Part shown: piece by piece, positions 45,321-56,746 of the stretch
Layout of the letters: each line of letters begins with the position of its first letter
How positions within the stretch are numbered: the first letter of the stretch is position 1
Source of the DNA: Lycocorax pyrrhopterus obiensis
Lineage: Eukaryota > Chordata > Aves > Passeriformes > Paradisaeidae
Assembly (NCBI GenBank): GCA_014706295.1
Contig: JACSVZ010000013.1
Coordinates: 1,453,231 to 1,517,230 of the forward strand
Direction: 5' to 3'
Length of the DNA: 64,000 nt
Translations under genes and position numbers: made by a program
Notes under the pieces: generated by a model
Databases searched by the model: none
Told to the model about the DNA's origin: nothing
Seen by the model: only the letters and a program-made list of their open reading frames with translations

Positions 45321-46128
45321 TGCACATATTCCACATGGATACCATCCAATTTTTCCAGAGGTTCCCCCGAAATCTCCAAGGTGAAGCTCCGAAAACCTCC
45401 GAGGCTTTGCCACTCCAAGGAGCAATTCCAGGGGGGAGCAGACTCAGCTGCAAGGTTATTCCTGAATTTTGGAGAACAAAAACTTGGCCTGAGCCTGATT
45501 CTTTCCCAAGTTCTCCACACGAGGAGCACACCTGGAAAACCCCAAACTCCTATATTGGTGTGTTTAGACTTAAAAACCAGGAAAACCCAGTTTTCAGGCC
45601 TGGGAATGTTTAATTTTTTTGGGATTTGGAGAGCAACTGGGAATTCTTTTGTCTGGAAATGGTCCCGAATGAATAAAATCAGAATGAAACGAGTGGGAAT
45701 CAGAATCCCATGAACGAAATCAGAACCAAACAAATGGGATGTGATTCCATAGGAAACAGTCACCGATGGATTAATGAGCTGCTAATTGGACACGGCAGGA
45801 ATTCCACCGAGGGGGTTCCAGTGGCACTAACGAGGCTGAGGGGGGTAATTAATTAATTAATCAATTAATTAATCTCGCTGCAGCCCCTCCCTGCCATGGC
45901 AGCTGCCATGAATAGTTCAGTTGGTTGGACAAATCCGCCTTTCTATGGATTTCAGTCCCAGTTTTCATGAGGAATCTTCTCCTCCCCGTGTGGGGAATGG
46001 AAATGGGGGATTTGTTTGACTCATTTGGCTTTCAGCTGCTCTGCTCCCATTTTTAACTCTCACCTTATCTGAGGGAAGCTAATTAACCCAATTACCTTTG
46101 GCTCCAATGAAATCCTGTTAGAATATCA
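45321..46128. other. Unique sequence with AATT-repeat and homeodomain-type motifs
   Basis: Contains the (AATT) array at 45846-45873, then an AP-1 consensus TGACTCA at about 46018 and AGCTAATTAACCCAATTACC at about 46077. No exon recognised. Confidence 0.5.
45846..45873. repeat. (AATT)n tetranucleotide tract
   Basis: TAATTAATTAATTAATCAAT followed by TAATTAAT; near-palindromic and full of TAAT homeodomain cores. Confidence 0.85.
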
Positions 46129-46355
46129 GGGAATCATGGAATGGTTTGGCTTGGAAGGACCTTAAAGCTCCATTCCCAGCCCAGGGACACTTGCACTACC
46201 CCAGGGTGCTCCAGCCTGGCCTTGGACACTCCCAGAGATCCAGGGGCAGCCACAGCTCCTCTGGGAATTCCATCTCAGCCCTTCCCCACCCTCCCAGCCA
46301 GGAATTCCTTCCCAATATCCCATCCAACCCTTCAGTTTAAAGCCTGTCCCTGGAA
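46129..46355 (-). mobile_element. CR1 LINE 3' fragment
   Basis: AATCATGGAATGGTTTGGC, TTGCACTACCCCAGGGTGC and ATTCCTTCCCAATATCCC, ending in a different wording AACCCTTCAGTTTAAAGCC, an older CR1 form. Confidence 0.9.
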
Positions 46356-49019
46356 ATCTGCCTCAGGAAGGCTAAAAATTAGGGATTGAGGTCTCAGGAA
46401 CAGTTGGAGACCTGGCCAAAGGCAACTGCTGGGATAAACTCCTGTTTTCCTAAAAGATCATCCCACTGGATCACTGGATCCACGTCTCCAGTCAGCAGCG
46501 GAGCAGTGAAACACTGGCTAATAAATTCTGCTCTTCCCATTAAATTCCAAGCCCGACTTCCCCACCCACATCCAGGGAATGCAGCTCTCCCTGCGCCAGA
46601 GACAGGACTCACTGGAAGCCCTGGCGTTGCTAATTGCCCCGGCAGCTCGTTAGGGAGTTAATTAGGAATCTCACCCAGCTAAACGCCGTCATTTCCAGTT
46701 CCAATGCCCACAATATCCGTCCCTAACACGCTGTTCCTGGTACAGAAACTGTGCCAGGAATATTCCAAACATTCCCGAGAACAGCTCCTGAAACGGACGG
46801 AAATGGTGGAAACTCAATTCCAAGAAACTGATCCACACAAATCCGCAACTCCTCTTTCCCAGGAATGTTCACCTGCCTCATCCCCTACTTCTGCATCCAT
46901 CCAGAACCTCTGGACATAATTCCCACCCCAATTTTGTGGGATCCACGGATTTGGCTTCTCCAGCCTGGCAGCCACTCCCAGGATCCCACGGAATCTGCCA
47001 ATTCCCAACGTTTGGGATGAGCTGCTGCACTTTGAACAGGAATTTTCAGTTAAATTGAAATCAAATCTTCAGACAAACCCAACAATAAACCACAACCTCT
47101 CCTGGTTTTTGGTGGTGACCATTTCACGGCATTCAATGAATGTTTTATATTGATTTAAATCAGTATTTTATATTGATTTAAATCAATCTTTTACATTCAT
47201 TTAAATCAATATTTTATATCCATTTAAATCAATATTTTATATTGATTTAATTCTTTCAAACCATGAAATTCAAGATACCATTACGGAAACCACATGCAAG
47301 GAAAGCACCAAAGTAACTCCTAAGGCCCAAACCCTGCTCTTTTATCCCAAAGTTCTTTTCCAAAGTAATTTATAAATAATTTAATGGGAAGTGGGAAGTG
47401 GGAGGTAAATCCAGAACTAAACAACACTTCAATAAATTTTATATATGAATATTTATACATTTATATATTGATTTTATATATTCTGGGAAAGAATAATTAT
47501 TCAATTCCAAGAACCAACATCTAAAATCAATTTAGAGCCTCTTCCAACCCAATCCCAAAATCCCCTCTCTGGCGACTCAGATAACAGCATGAAAACAAAA
47601 TTCCTCTCATTTTTTTGGGATTCCGGGTGGATTTTCTCCTGGTTCCAGAGGAACCTGCTGCGTTTGGGAGGCACCAGCTCCGTGTGGGAGGCAGCAAATG
47701 GAATTGTGCAGCTTCTGTGCAAACAGGACACAAAGGAATTAAAGTAACAGCAGGGATGAAGGGCAGGAGCTTTTTTTTCCCGGTGTTTTCCCAAGAGGGG
47801 ATCAGTTCCCAGCGGAATAAAGCTCTCCTGGATGGCATTTTTAATTTGGGAAGATCCTCTAAATAATTACAGATTCCTTCAATGGATGGTAATTTTATAT
47901 CACATTTAGCTTGGGGGAGAATAGGAGGAATATTTTATCCAGCTTTTTATGTGGAAATGAAAACAGGTGGGATCTACTGGGCTTTGAGGTGGGATGAGAG
48001 TGGGGATGAGCTATCCCATAATCCAGGGATTCCCCAGAACACCATGAAGGAACGAAACTCCAGGACAGCATGGAAATAATCCAAAATTTCCCTTGTTTTT
48101 ACCACGATTCCCTCCAAAAATCCCACATTTGTCAGGCACCCAAGTGAAACGCTTGGAACACGGAATGATGTGGATCCAGCAGAGTATTCCCGGCTTCATG
48201 CCCCTCCTCTCCTCTATTTTTCCCCCCTTTTTCCATGCTGGTGCTGTAGGAAGATGGTCCTGGAGGGCTTTTCCAGCCTCAGTGATTCTGGAATTCACAG
48301 ACAGCATCCTGAAATTTTCCAAATATTCCTTCCAAACGAACACAAAACAACCCCTCAGCTTCCAGGGAAGCAGCAGCTGGGACAGCTGCAGATTGAAGGG
48401 TTTGCTTTGCATTGAGAACATGAAATTCCAGCTGGGCTTCCTGCAGCACAGGGCTGTGGGAAAGGGCTGCAATTCCAGCGGATTGACCCGATGGAATGAT
48501 GTGGAAGCGAGTCAGAGTTTGCTCTGCACCTTGCAGGGATATTTAATCATCTCTTTCCATAAAAGATGGAAGAGTTTCAGCTGCAGATTAAAGACGTCAC
48601 CAAAGGCCTCAATAATAAAAAAAAAAAACCCTTTCTTTTCCACCTGACATTTCTGGTCCCGGAATTCTGCTGAGCCCGATAAGGGACACATTCTCTTTTC
48701 CAAGAGAAAACGGGTTATTCCTCTGGATATTGGAATATTCACCTCAGAGTTTTCAAAACAAGCAGGAACGGTTGGGCTTTATAAAAATGGGATTTGCTGG
48801 GGCCGCCGTGACAAAGGCACCGCTGCTGTGCCTGATTTGGTTCAGATAACACCAAAATGAGACTGATAACACGGAGAGAGCCTGGAATGTCAGCTCAGCT
48901 CCAAAGCCTCGCCTTGTTCCCGTGGTTCCACAGATCCCAAGGGCAGAGCAGGCGGAAAAGAGCCCCCTCCACCAGGAGCAGTGGTCCCACGGGCACTGCT
49001 CCAGAATTCCAGCTTTTTG
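46356..49019. other. Mostly unique sequence, AT-rich at 47040-47500
   Basis: Includes the 23-bp repeat at 47140-47254, an AT-rich patch at 47430-47480, and a CR1-tail-like fragment at 48236-48300 (GGAGGGCTTTTCCAGCCTC). TTGCTAATTGCCCC and GAGTTAATTAGGAATC occur at 46626-46670. No exon recognised. Confidence 0.45.
47140..47254. repeat. 23-bp AT-rich tandem repeat, five units
   Basis: Five units of exactly 23 bp, consensus AATATTTTATATTGATTTAA plus ATC. Each contains the palindrome ATTTAAAT or TGATTTAAATCA, so the array can fold on itself. Confidence 0.9.
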
Positions 49020-49325
49020 GAGCTCCCCAGTGCCTAAAGGGGCTCCAGCAGAGCTGGAGAGGGACTGGGGACAAGGGCTGGAGGGACAGGACACAGGGAA
49101 TGGCTTCCCACTGCCAGAGGGCAGGGATGGATGGGATATTGGGAAGAGATTGTTCCCTGTGGGGGTGGGGAGGCCCTGGAATGGAATTCCCAGAGCAGCT
49201 GGGGCTGCCCCTGGATCCCTGGAAGTGTCCAAGGCCAGGTTGGAGCAGCCTGGGACAGTGGAAGGTGTCCCTGCCCGTGGATGGGATGAGCTTTAAGGTC
49301 TTTCCCAATCCAAACCAGTCTGGGA
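49020..49325 (+). mobile_element. CR1 LINE 3' fragment, young type
   Basis: From TAAAGGGGCTCCAGCAGAGC through GATATTGGGAAGAGATTG to CCCAATCCAAACCAGTCTGG. Confidence 0.93.
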
Positions 49326-50221
49326 TGGAAAACCTCCAACTGCCAGAGCGGAGTCCGAGAAGAAACTTCCCAAAGCCACCAAGAATTACACAAAAATTGG
49401 GAAACGTTGGGCAGGAAACTCTGCCTAAATTGGGGATCAGTTCATGGACTGAACAGGCTCCTTCCCAGCCAGCTCCTGCTTCCACAGGGCAACGTCCATG
49501 ACCAAAGCACAAATTCCCAGCTGGAGATCCCCCAGCTCTTCCCCTTTTTGGGGCAGAGGTTCAGCTCCGTGAGCGGAAGGAATCCACCACATCCGCGTGG
49601 GCCCACAGGTGGCAGCACCGAGGAGCGGTGGGAACATCCCAAATTCCAAGGCTGATCCCCTCCCTGCCTCAGCGAACTCATCAGCCCAAATCCACCTCGT
49701 ATCCCAGCACAGGAAACCTTCTGTGTCCTCCCCCAATCCATTTGTTTGCTCTTTTCCAGGAAAAACGATGTGAAACGGGAATGTTCAACTCGTTATGACT
49801 TTCCCAGGCATCTCCAAGTCCTTCACTCCAGATCTCCACCACAAATCCCAATTTTCCCTGCAGATCTCCAGGGACAAACTCTGCTTCCAGCCCCACGTCA
49901 GCAGCTCTGCTTTTCGCTGCCAGCTCGGGACTAAACTGGGAATTTGGGAAGCAAATCCCTGTGCCAGTGGCAGGTTGCAGCTTTAAATCCCTGCCTTGTC
50001 CCCTCCACCCAGACTGCTCCGTCTCCTGCTGATCCACATTTTCTGCCAGCCCACACACTCGTGGATCTTCCAGCTCCCGGTTCTCATCTGCTCCGTCATC
50101 CTCAGCTTTTCCTGGATCCTGTCACTACCCCCTTCCTCTTGCTCCAGCAGATCTGCTGTGTAACGTAATTCCCATTTTTCCCTCGATTCCAAAATTAAAA
50201 ATGGAGTATTCCTGGTTTTAT
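49326..50221. other. Unique intronic sequence
   Basis: No exon or repeat recognised. Confidence 0.45.
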
Positions 50222-50330
50222 CTGAGGTTGGATGGGGCTTGGAGCAACCTGGGATAGTTGGGAAGGTGCCCCTGCCCATGGGAACATCTTCAAGGTCCTT
50301 CCCAACCCAAAGCGTTCCAGGATCCTGGGT
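50222..50330 (+). mobile_element. CR1 LINE 3' terminal fragment
   Basis: GGATGGGGCTTGGAGCAACC, TGCCCCTGCCCATGGGAAC and CCCAACCCAAAGCGTTCCAG. Confidence 0.85.
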
Positions 50331-51003
50331 TTCCAAAGCAGGGACTGACTCCATAAATCCAAGTACAAACAGAAACAATTGGAAGAAACAAAGTCACAAA
50401 CCCCAGACATTCTGACACCACTAAAAAAGGCAAAAAAAGATACCCTGGAATGAAAAAAGAATATATAAAAAACCTTTTGCTTTGTCTCCACAGCCTGACT
50501 GTTTCCTGCTGAAAAGCAGGAGTTTGCACATTCCTGTCTATGGATTCTGGCAGGGAAATTCCCAGATCCCCAGCAATGTCTCACCCTCAATTTGCATGGA
50601 AAAAAGCTTAAAAAGACTAAAAAATAATTACATTTAGTCTGAAAAGCCTGCAATTGTTTTACAGCTGCCAAAACAATCCCAATCCTTCCCAATGCCATTT
50701 TTCCTGCCTTCATGGAAATATTTTCCTTCAGACTGACGTGTTTTGCCTTCAATTAGCAGGAAATTTAATTGATGGAATGTTTAATGTGGGACCGAGGTAC
50801 TTATTTATATCACGCTAAATATTTATCAGCTCTGGTGCTGCTGAAGGGAACCAGAGCACCAAGACAGAGCGCAGAAAGGAAAGGTTGTAAAGTATCCGCT
50901 GGTACCAAACCATCCAGGGAAAAGCTTGGAATGATTTCCAGGCTCGCACTGAGGATGGGTTATTTTCAAATTTTGGGATTTTTCAGCCAGAGAGGTCATG
51001 GAG
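50331..51003. other. Unique AT-rich stretch, possible conserved element
   Basis: 50560-50830 contains an octamer motif ATTTGCAT at 50590-50597, AAAATAATTACATTTAGTC, CTTCAATTAGCAGG and CACGCTAAATATTTATCAGC. Repeat-free. Conservation is not testable here. Confidence 0.3.
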
Positions 51004-51146
51004 TCTCTGGATCCCTGGAAGTGCCCAAGGTCAGGCTGGACATCGGGGTTTGGAGCAGCCTGGGACAGTGGGAGGTGTCCGGGGTAGGAATGAGATGGGA
51101 TTTAAGGTCCCTTCCAACCCAAACCATTCCAGGATTCTCTGATTCA
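51004..51146 (+). mobile_element. CR1 LINE 3' fragment
   Basis: GGATCCCTGGAAGTGCCCAA, GGACATCGGGGTTTGGAGC and CTTCCAACCCAAACCATTCC. The CCTGCCCATGGCAG segment has been deleted. Confidence 0.88.
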
Positions 51147-52132
51147 AGGTCTGAGCATCCAAACCATTCCTGAAACAACAAAGAATCCGTTCTCCCCTCA
51201 TTCCTCTGGAGGAATTTCTGAAGTGCCTAAAACACCCCCAGCAACTGAAGCCGGGCAGGTTCTGAGGTGAGGAATGAAATATTTGAAATCAGAAGAATTC
51301 AAGTCCAACCTCAGCTCTTCCCAAACCAAATCCAGCCGGAGGAGCTGAACTCCCCGTGCCACCCAGAGCTGTCCCAGGTTGGGGATTCCTTTATCAATCC
51401 ACTAAAATCCTACAAAACACTACATTCCAGAAGGAAAAGGCCAATTTTGGACCTGTTTTTCCTTGACAGTTAATGATCCAATTCAGCTCCTTTTCAATCT
51501 GAAAAACACAGTGAAAATGATGCAAATCCTTTATTTTTTTTTTAGGAAAATGCTGTTCCAGACTTTTCCTTGCGATACAGGAACGATATTAAAACAGATT
51601 ATCAATTACACAAACAAATTCAATTAAAACCACAAAATTATTTTCAACTGGACCAGAAACTTGCTCCAAGGAAAGCCACAATCAAGCTTTTCTTAAGGAA
51701 AAGAAAGCTCGAAATGGCCGTGTTTCCATGGAGACAACCTCTATCCTTTCATGCTTCCTAATCTATCCTGGGCAATCAATACTTTATGGTAATTGTTTCC
51801 ATGGAAATTGCAACCAGAATAATCCTCTTTTTCCAGGGAAAAGCAACAAGAAAACAACTTGGAGAAGGCAGAGTGGGTCTGCAGCAGCAACAGCAGAACG
51901 AGCGCCGGGGTCTTGAGGAAAAGAGTTCAAAATTCGGGTTTAATTAACCCAGTTCAACAGGTTTTGGGAATTTTCATAGGGAATGTGAGGATGAGGATGG
52001 AAAGTTGGGTTTGCCCAGCACTGGGATCAATCCTGTGCTTCCAGGCTCTGGAAGAACCACGGAGGGCTGGAGAGGGACAGGAACGAGGTGGTGCCAGTCC
52101 AGAACATCAGGGACAAAAGGAACGTCACGATC
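51147..52132. other. Unique intronic sequence
   Basis: No exon or repeat recognised. Confidence 0.45.
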
Positions 52133-52415
52133 ATAAAATCATGGAATCTCCTGAGCTGGAAGGGATCCACAGGGATCACGGATCCAACTGCTGGCCCTGC
52201 ACAGCCACCCCAACAATCCCACCCTGTGCCTGTTTTCCAAATGCTCCTGGGGCTCTGGCAGCCTTGGGAATGTGACCATTCCCTGGGGATCTGTTCCGTG
52301 CCCCACCACCCCCTTTTCCCAATATCCAGCCTAAACTTTCCCTGGCACAGCTCCAGCCATTCCCTGGATCTTGTACCTGGTCACGGAGAGGAAGGATTGG
52401 CACCTGGCCCTCCAT
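52133..52415 (-). mobile_element. CR1-X/C-like LINE 3' fragment
   Basis: AAATCATGGAATCTCCTGAG, CCAACTGCTGGCCCTGCAC, AACAATCCCACCCTGTGCC and TAAACTTTCCCTGGCACAGC. Confidence 0.88.
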
Positions 52416-53163
52416 TCCTCCTCAAACAACCAGAGCTGGGGAAAGCAGGGTTTATTCCCACCCTGGAGCTGCATCCAACCTGCTCATCCCGAGGATGTGC
52501 AGGAATCTGGGTATCTCCCACGGAGCACCAGAGGGAACAGCCCCGAGCCCATTATCTCAGTCATTAACTTTCAGAAATGGTAATTAAAGGCTCATTAGCA
52601 TTCAACTAAAATCATAAAATAAAGTGAGAATGCAAAGTTCACCCTTCACACGAAATTCCAGCCCCAGTCGACCACGGAAAACTTCCAACACAGCCACAAA
52701 AAATTCCATGTGCAGGAAAATTCTTTCCTGGGTTTAAATGTATGCCAAGAGACCTCCCTGCCAAAGCTTTTCCACACTTTGGGAAAAGGTAACTCCAGGT
52801 AAAACAAATGCCATCAAAATTAGCAATTAGCACCTGGATCAAGAGGGAATTACCCGGAATACTTCAGGAAAATCCTCTCCCTGAATTAGGAGCATTTGAG
52901 CAACCTTGGATTGTTTTCCATGAGAACCAAGGAGAGTAGCAGGATGGGAATTCATTATGTTGATGATGGACTTGATTCCGGGAGATTAAAAAGCATCCCA
53001 GGAGTGCTGATCCCACGGCAGCTCCCAAAAATCCTCTGCCAGGAAAAGGCAGCAGCTCAGGAACTCGAGGATGCCTCCCCAGCTGCTGTAAATGCTCCCA
53101 TTTGTTTTCCAGGTAAAACATCCAGAAAAATGGAATGTGGCACTCCCTGCTCTAGCTGTGCAG
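52416..53163. other. Unique sequence with motif-rich patches
   Basis: 52545-52640 (CATTATCTCAGTCATTAAC, GGTAATTAAAGGCTCATTAG) and 52800-52860 (CATCAAAATTAGCAATTAGC, then an E-box CACCTG) are repeat-free and dense in homeodomain-type cores. Possible enhancers; not provable here. Confidence 0.3.
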
Positions 53164-53537
53164 CACGGAATCCTGGAATGGTTTGGATTGGGAAGGACCT
53201 TAAAGCTCATCCCATTCCCACCCCTGCCATGGGCAGGGACACCTCCCACTGTCCCAGGCTGCTCCAAGCCCCAATGTCCAGCCTGGCCTTGGGCACTGCC
53301 AGGGATCCAGGGGCAGCCACAGCTGCTCTGGGCACCCTGTGCCAGGGCCTGCCCCACCCTCCCAGGGAACAATTCCTTCCCAATATCCCATCCAGCCCTG
53401 CCCTCTGGCACTGGGAAGCCATTCCCTGTGTCCTGTCCCTCCAGCCCTTGTCCCCGGTCCCTCTGCAGCTCTCCTGGAGCCCCTTCAGGCCCTGCAAGGG
53501 GCTCTGAGCTCTCCCTGGAGCCTTCTCCTCTCCAGCC
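53164..53537 (-). mobile_element. CR1 LINE 3' fragment, young type
   Basis: GGAATCCTGGAATGGTTTGG, CAAGCCCCAATGTCCAGCC and CCTGCAAGGGGCTCTGAGC, ending at TTCTCCTCTCCAGCCC. Confidence 0.95.
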
Positions 53538-54483
53538 CAGAGGTTTAACCCTGGTGGCATCACTGGGGACAGAGGTGGTGCCAGCAGCTCTCAGCCCTCA
53601 CACAACATTCACGTCCCCTCAGAACCACCAGCTGTGACAATTCCCAGCCTGGCTGACTCTGACGGAATCCCACTGGAATAAATCCAATCCTACACCTGGA
53701 TGAGCCAAAGGAGCCCTGGTGCCACTTCCCAAGGACACCTCTGACCCCGTGTGTCCCACAGGGCTCCAGCTGCTCCGCCTTTTCCATCAGCTGGAAACGC
53801 TGATGGATGTTTCAAATCACCAACTAATCCATAAAAATGCAAAAAATAAAAGGGAAACTTCCAGGGGAAAACTGCAGGAGGGGCACAAAAGGCTAATTCC
53901 TCTGTACCAGCAGCTCACCTGCTTTCCAAGGAAGCTCCCAAGGAAGCCCTGAGGCCACGGAGCTGCCAAGTCCAATCCATCAGAGCCGGCTGGGAGCGCT
54001 GACCCCCCTGAACCCTGCCTGGATGTGCAGAACACAACATTCCAGAAAAAACACGGGCACGGGGAGAACTGGGAGCCATTTCTGGGACGGAATTCATGCA
54101 GATTTTATGAGCCCTTCTCTGGAGACGGCCTAAAAACGGCACAGGGTTTGCTTTCCCAATTGTTCCCGTGACTGAGGGATGTTTTTCCCAAACAGCTGCA
54201 TCCTGGCTGTGGATGTGTTTGTCATTCCAGGACTTTAGATCCATGTTTATATATTTATATGTATTTTTAATATCTATATAGAAGAAAGTAGCACCTAATT
54301 ATTATCCTATATCCTCCCAGACCTCTTTGGGAAGAAACTCAAGGAAACGACCAAATCCCACGGCTGGCAATTAGGAAGCTTTCCATAAATGTAAGAAATT
54401 TGGGGAAAATGCTAAATATATCAAGTCAATAAAAACATGGATTTCACATTTAGGAAGAAAAGATAAATCTGTATTTTGTGAGT
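53538..54483. other. Unique intronic sequence
   Basis: TTTATATATTTATATGTATT at 54246-54265 starts a small AT-rich patch. No exon recognised. Confidence 0.45.
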
Positions 54484-54598
54484 GTTTTGGGATGGAAAAG
54501 GAGCTCAAATCCCATCCCATTCCACCTCCTGCCATGGACAGGGATACCCCCCACTACCCCAGGTTGCTCCAAGTCCCATCCTCCCTTGAACACTTCCC
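54484..54598 (-). mobile_element. CR1 LINE 3' terminal fragment
   Basis: GTTTTGGGATGGAAAAGGAG, CCACCTCCTGCCATGGACAG and CCAGGTTGCTCCAAGTCCC. Confidence 0.85.
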
Positions 54599-55664
54599 AG
54601 ATATATTCATTATTTGAATAATTTATGGCAAAGCTCTTTTCCAAAGCCATTTAAAGCCTCTAAGAGAACAAAACATTGAATTTTAGCTCTTTTAGTGCCT
54701 ATGGATCAGAGTCCTTAAAAACACAGGTCTGGAAGAGGATAAACAGATTAAAAGCACCACTGGAATTCTGTGGCAACACCACTGTGGTATTCCCTATGCC
54801 TGGAATGGATACTCCATGAATCCTTAAAATCTAAATTAAAATGAACTCTGCTGCATTATTTACATTTAATTAAAATTTTGGTTTAAAGGCTTTAAAGAAG
54901 CTCGGAAATTTCTGGGGGAAAGCCAGGAAAGGGGAAGGAAAAACCTGGAAATGTTGAGGTGGAAAGCAGAGGCATCAGGAGGTGGGAATGCAGCTTTGCT
55001 GGCTGTGACCTGCCATCCAAAGGGAATTTTTTTTGGAAAGGTGGAAGCCAGGGAAAAACTACAAGTGGCAAATAAATATTCCCAAAGGATCTGTTCTGTT
55101 TCCAAACCCCATCCCTGTAACTCCACCTCGCTCCACTTGGATATGGAATAAAACCAGCTCAGTGTGAGTTGTGTAACCATGCTGGAAGTCCCCAGTTGTT
55201 CCATTTTCCCTCAAATTTATACAATCCTGTTACACTTAAAAATCCAGCTGAGAAATTCCTGGGGTTTTATCCTAAATTGTTGGTTTACGAGGGAAGAACT
55301 CCTGCAAAACTCCACCTCCCTGACGGAGGATCTACCACGGGAAGCTATTTCAGTGCTCCCTGTTTTCCATTCACATCATCTTGTTCAGGACCAATTAAAG
55401 AGCTGTTCCCTGTGCCTTTTTCCTGGGAATCAGAATGCTTCCAGCCCACTTTGAGAGCTCCGAACTATTAAAAAAGGATCCATCAAATTCCCAAGTCCCT
55501 ATGTTTGTCTTCCCAAAGCTCTCCTTATTCAAGTGCGTTTCTCCCCCTCCTCCTCAGGAAGCAGATGGAGTAGTACAAATCCCACTTCCACACATCCCAG
55601 GGAAAGGATTTGAGGCAACCCAGCTCAGTTTTAAAGCTGTAGACACCAGGAATATGGGATTGGG
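54599..55664. other. Unique AT-rich intronic sequence
   Basis: No exon or repeat recognised. Confidence 0.45.
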
Positions 55665-56200
55665 AGGATGTGGAGCTGCTGGAGGGATTCCAGAGGATGG
55701 CATGGAGCTGCTCCAGGGCTGGAGCCCCTCTGGAGCCAGGCTGGGAGAGCTGGGGGTGCTCACCTGGAGAGGAGAAGGCTCCAGGGAGAGCTCAGAGCCC
55801 CTTGCAGGGCCTAAAGGGGCTCCAGGAGAGCTGCAGAGGGACTGGGGACAAGGCATGGAGGGACAGGACACAGGGAATGGAGGGACAGGACACAGGGAAT
55901 GGCTTTAAGCCGAAAGAAGGTAGATTTAGATGGATAGTGGGATGGAATTCCTGACTGTGAGGGTGGGGAGGCCCTGGAATGGAATTCCCAGAGCAGCTGT
56001 GGCTGCCCCTGGATCCCTGGCAGTGTCCAAGGCCAGGTTGGAGTACCCTGGGATAGTGGAAGGTGTCCCTGCCCATGGCAGGGGTGGGATGGGATGGGAT
56101 GGGATGGGATGGGATGGGATGGGATGGGATGGGATGGGATGGGATGGGATGGGATGGGATGGGATTTAAGGTCCTTCCACCCGACCCATTCCAGGATTCC
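55665..56200 (+). mobile_element. CR1 LINE 3' fragment carrying two internal tandem expansions
   Basis: From GATGTGGAGCTGCTGGAGG to CCCATTCCAGGATTCCGTG. Within it, the 22-bp unit AGGGACAGGACACAGGGAAT plus GG is duplicated at 55859-55902, and the GGGAT motif near the 3' end is expanded at 56086-56165. The stretch at 55900-55935 is diverged. Confidence 0.93.
56086..56165. repeat. (GGGAT)16 microsatellite inside CR1
   Basis: Sixteen perfect GGGAT units. Other CR1 copies have one to three units at this place (for example GGGTGGGATGAGATG at 14131), so the array grew after insertion. Confidence 0.95.
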
Positions 56201-56724
56201 GTGTTTGCGCTGCAGCCTGGATGCTCCTCACTCCAACGCCTCCTGGCACACGGCTGGCAGGAATCTCTTCGGACAACGACACCCAGCACAAATCCAGGGA
56301 TGCCAATCCCCGGCAGGGAATCACTGCAGCAGCCACGTCCTTTGCTCCCAAGTTTCTGGCTGAGCTCATCCCACCCATCCTCTCTTCCTGCTCCCTCCCG
56401 TGGCTCGCTCCAAACTCCAGCTTCGGGGATTTGCAGAGCACGAGGGAATTATGGAAACCCATCCATGATTTCCAGTGAGGATAACTTATGGAGAGAGGAA
56501 GCTTTGATCCCAGGACACGGCCCCTTTGATGCAGATGATCCATGATTTCGGCACGGCTGGGAAGGGATTTACCTTTCTTCTCATGCTGGGATGTGTTTTC
56601 CAAAGAAAACTTGGAATCCTTTGATGTGTTGGATTTATTGACTCGAGCCTTTGTTGTGGGGGATGCGAGGAGTGAAAAGTTTTCCAAGATTTCCTTCCTT
56701 TGAAGGATGGTCCAATATTAGGGA

Positions 56725-56746
56725 TGACTCAGCTGAGGATGAGTCA
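56725..56746. promoter_or_regulatory. Paired AP-1 sites
   Basis: TGACTCAGC at 56725 (also a MAF/NRF2 half-type site) and TGAGTCA at 56740, 15 bp apart start to start. Perfect consensus cores; function inferred. Confidence 0.35.
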
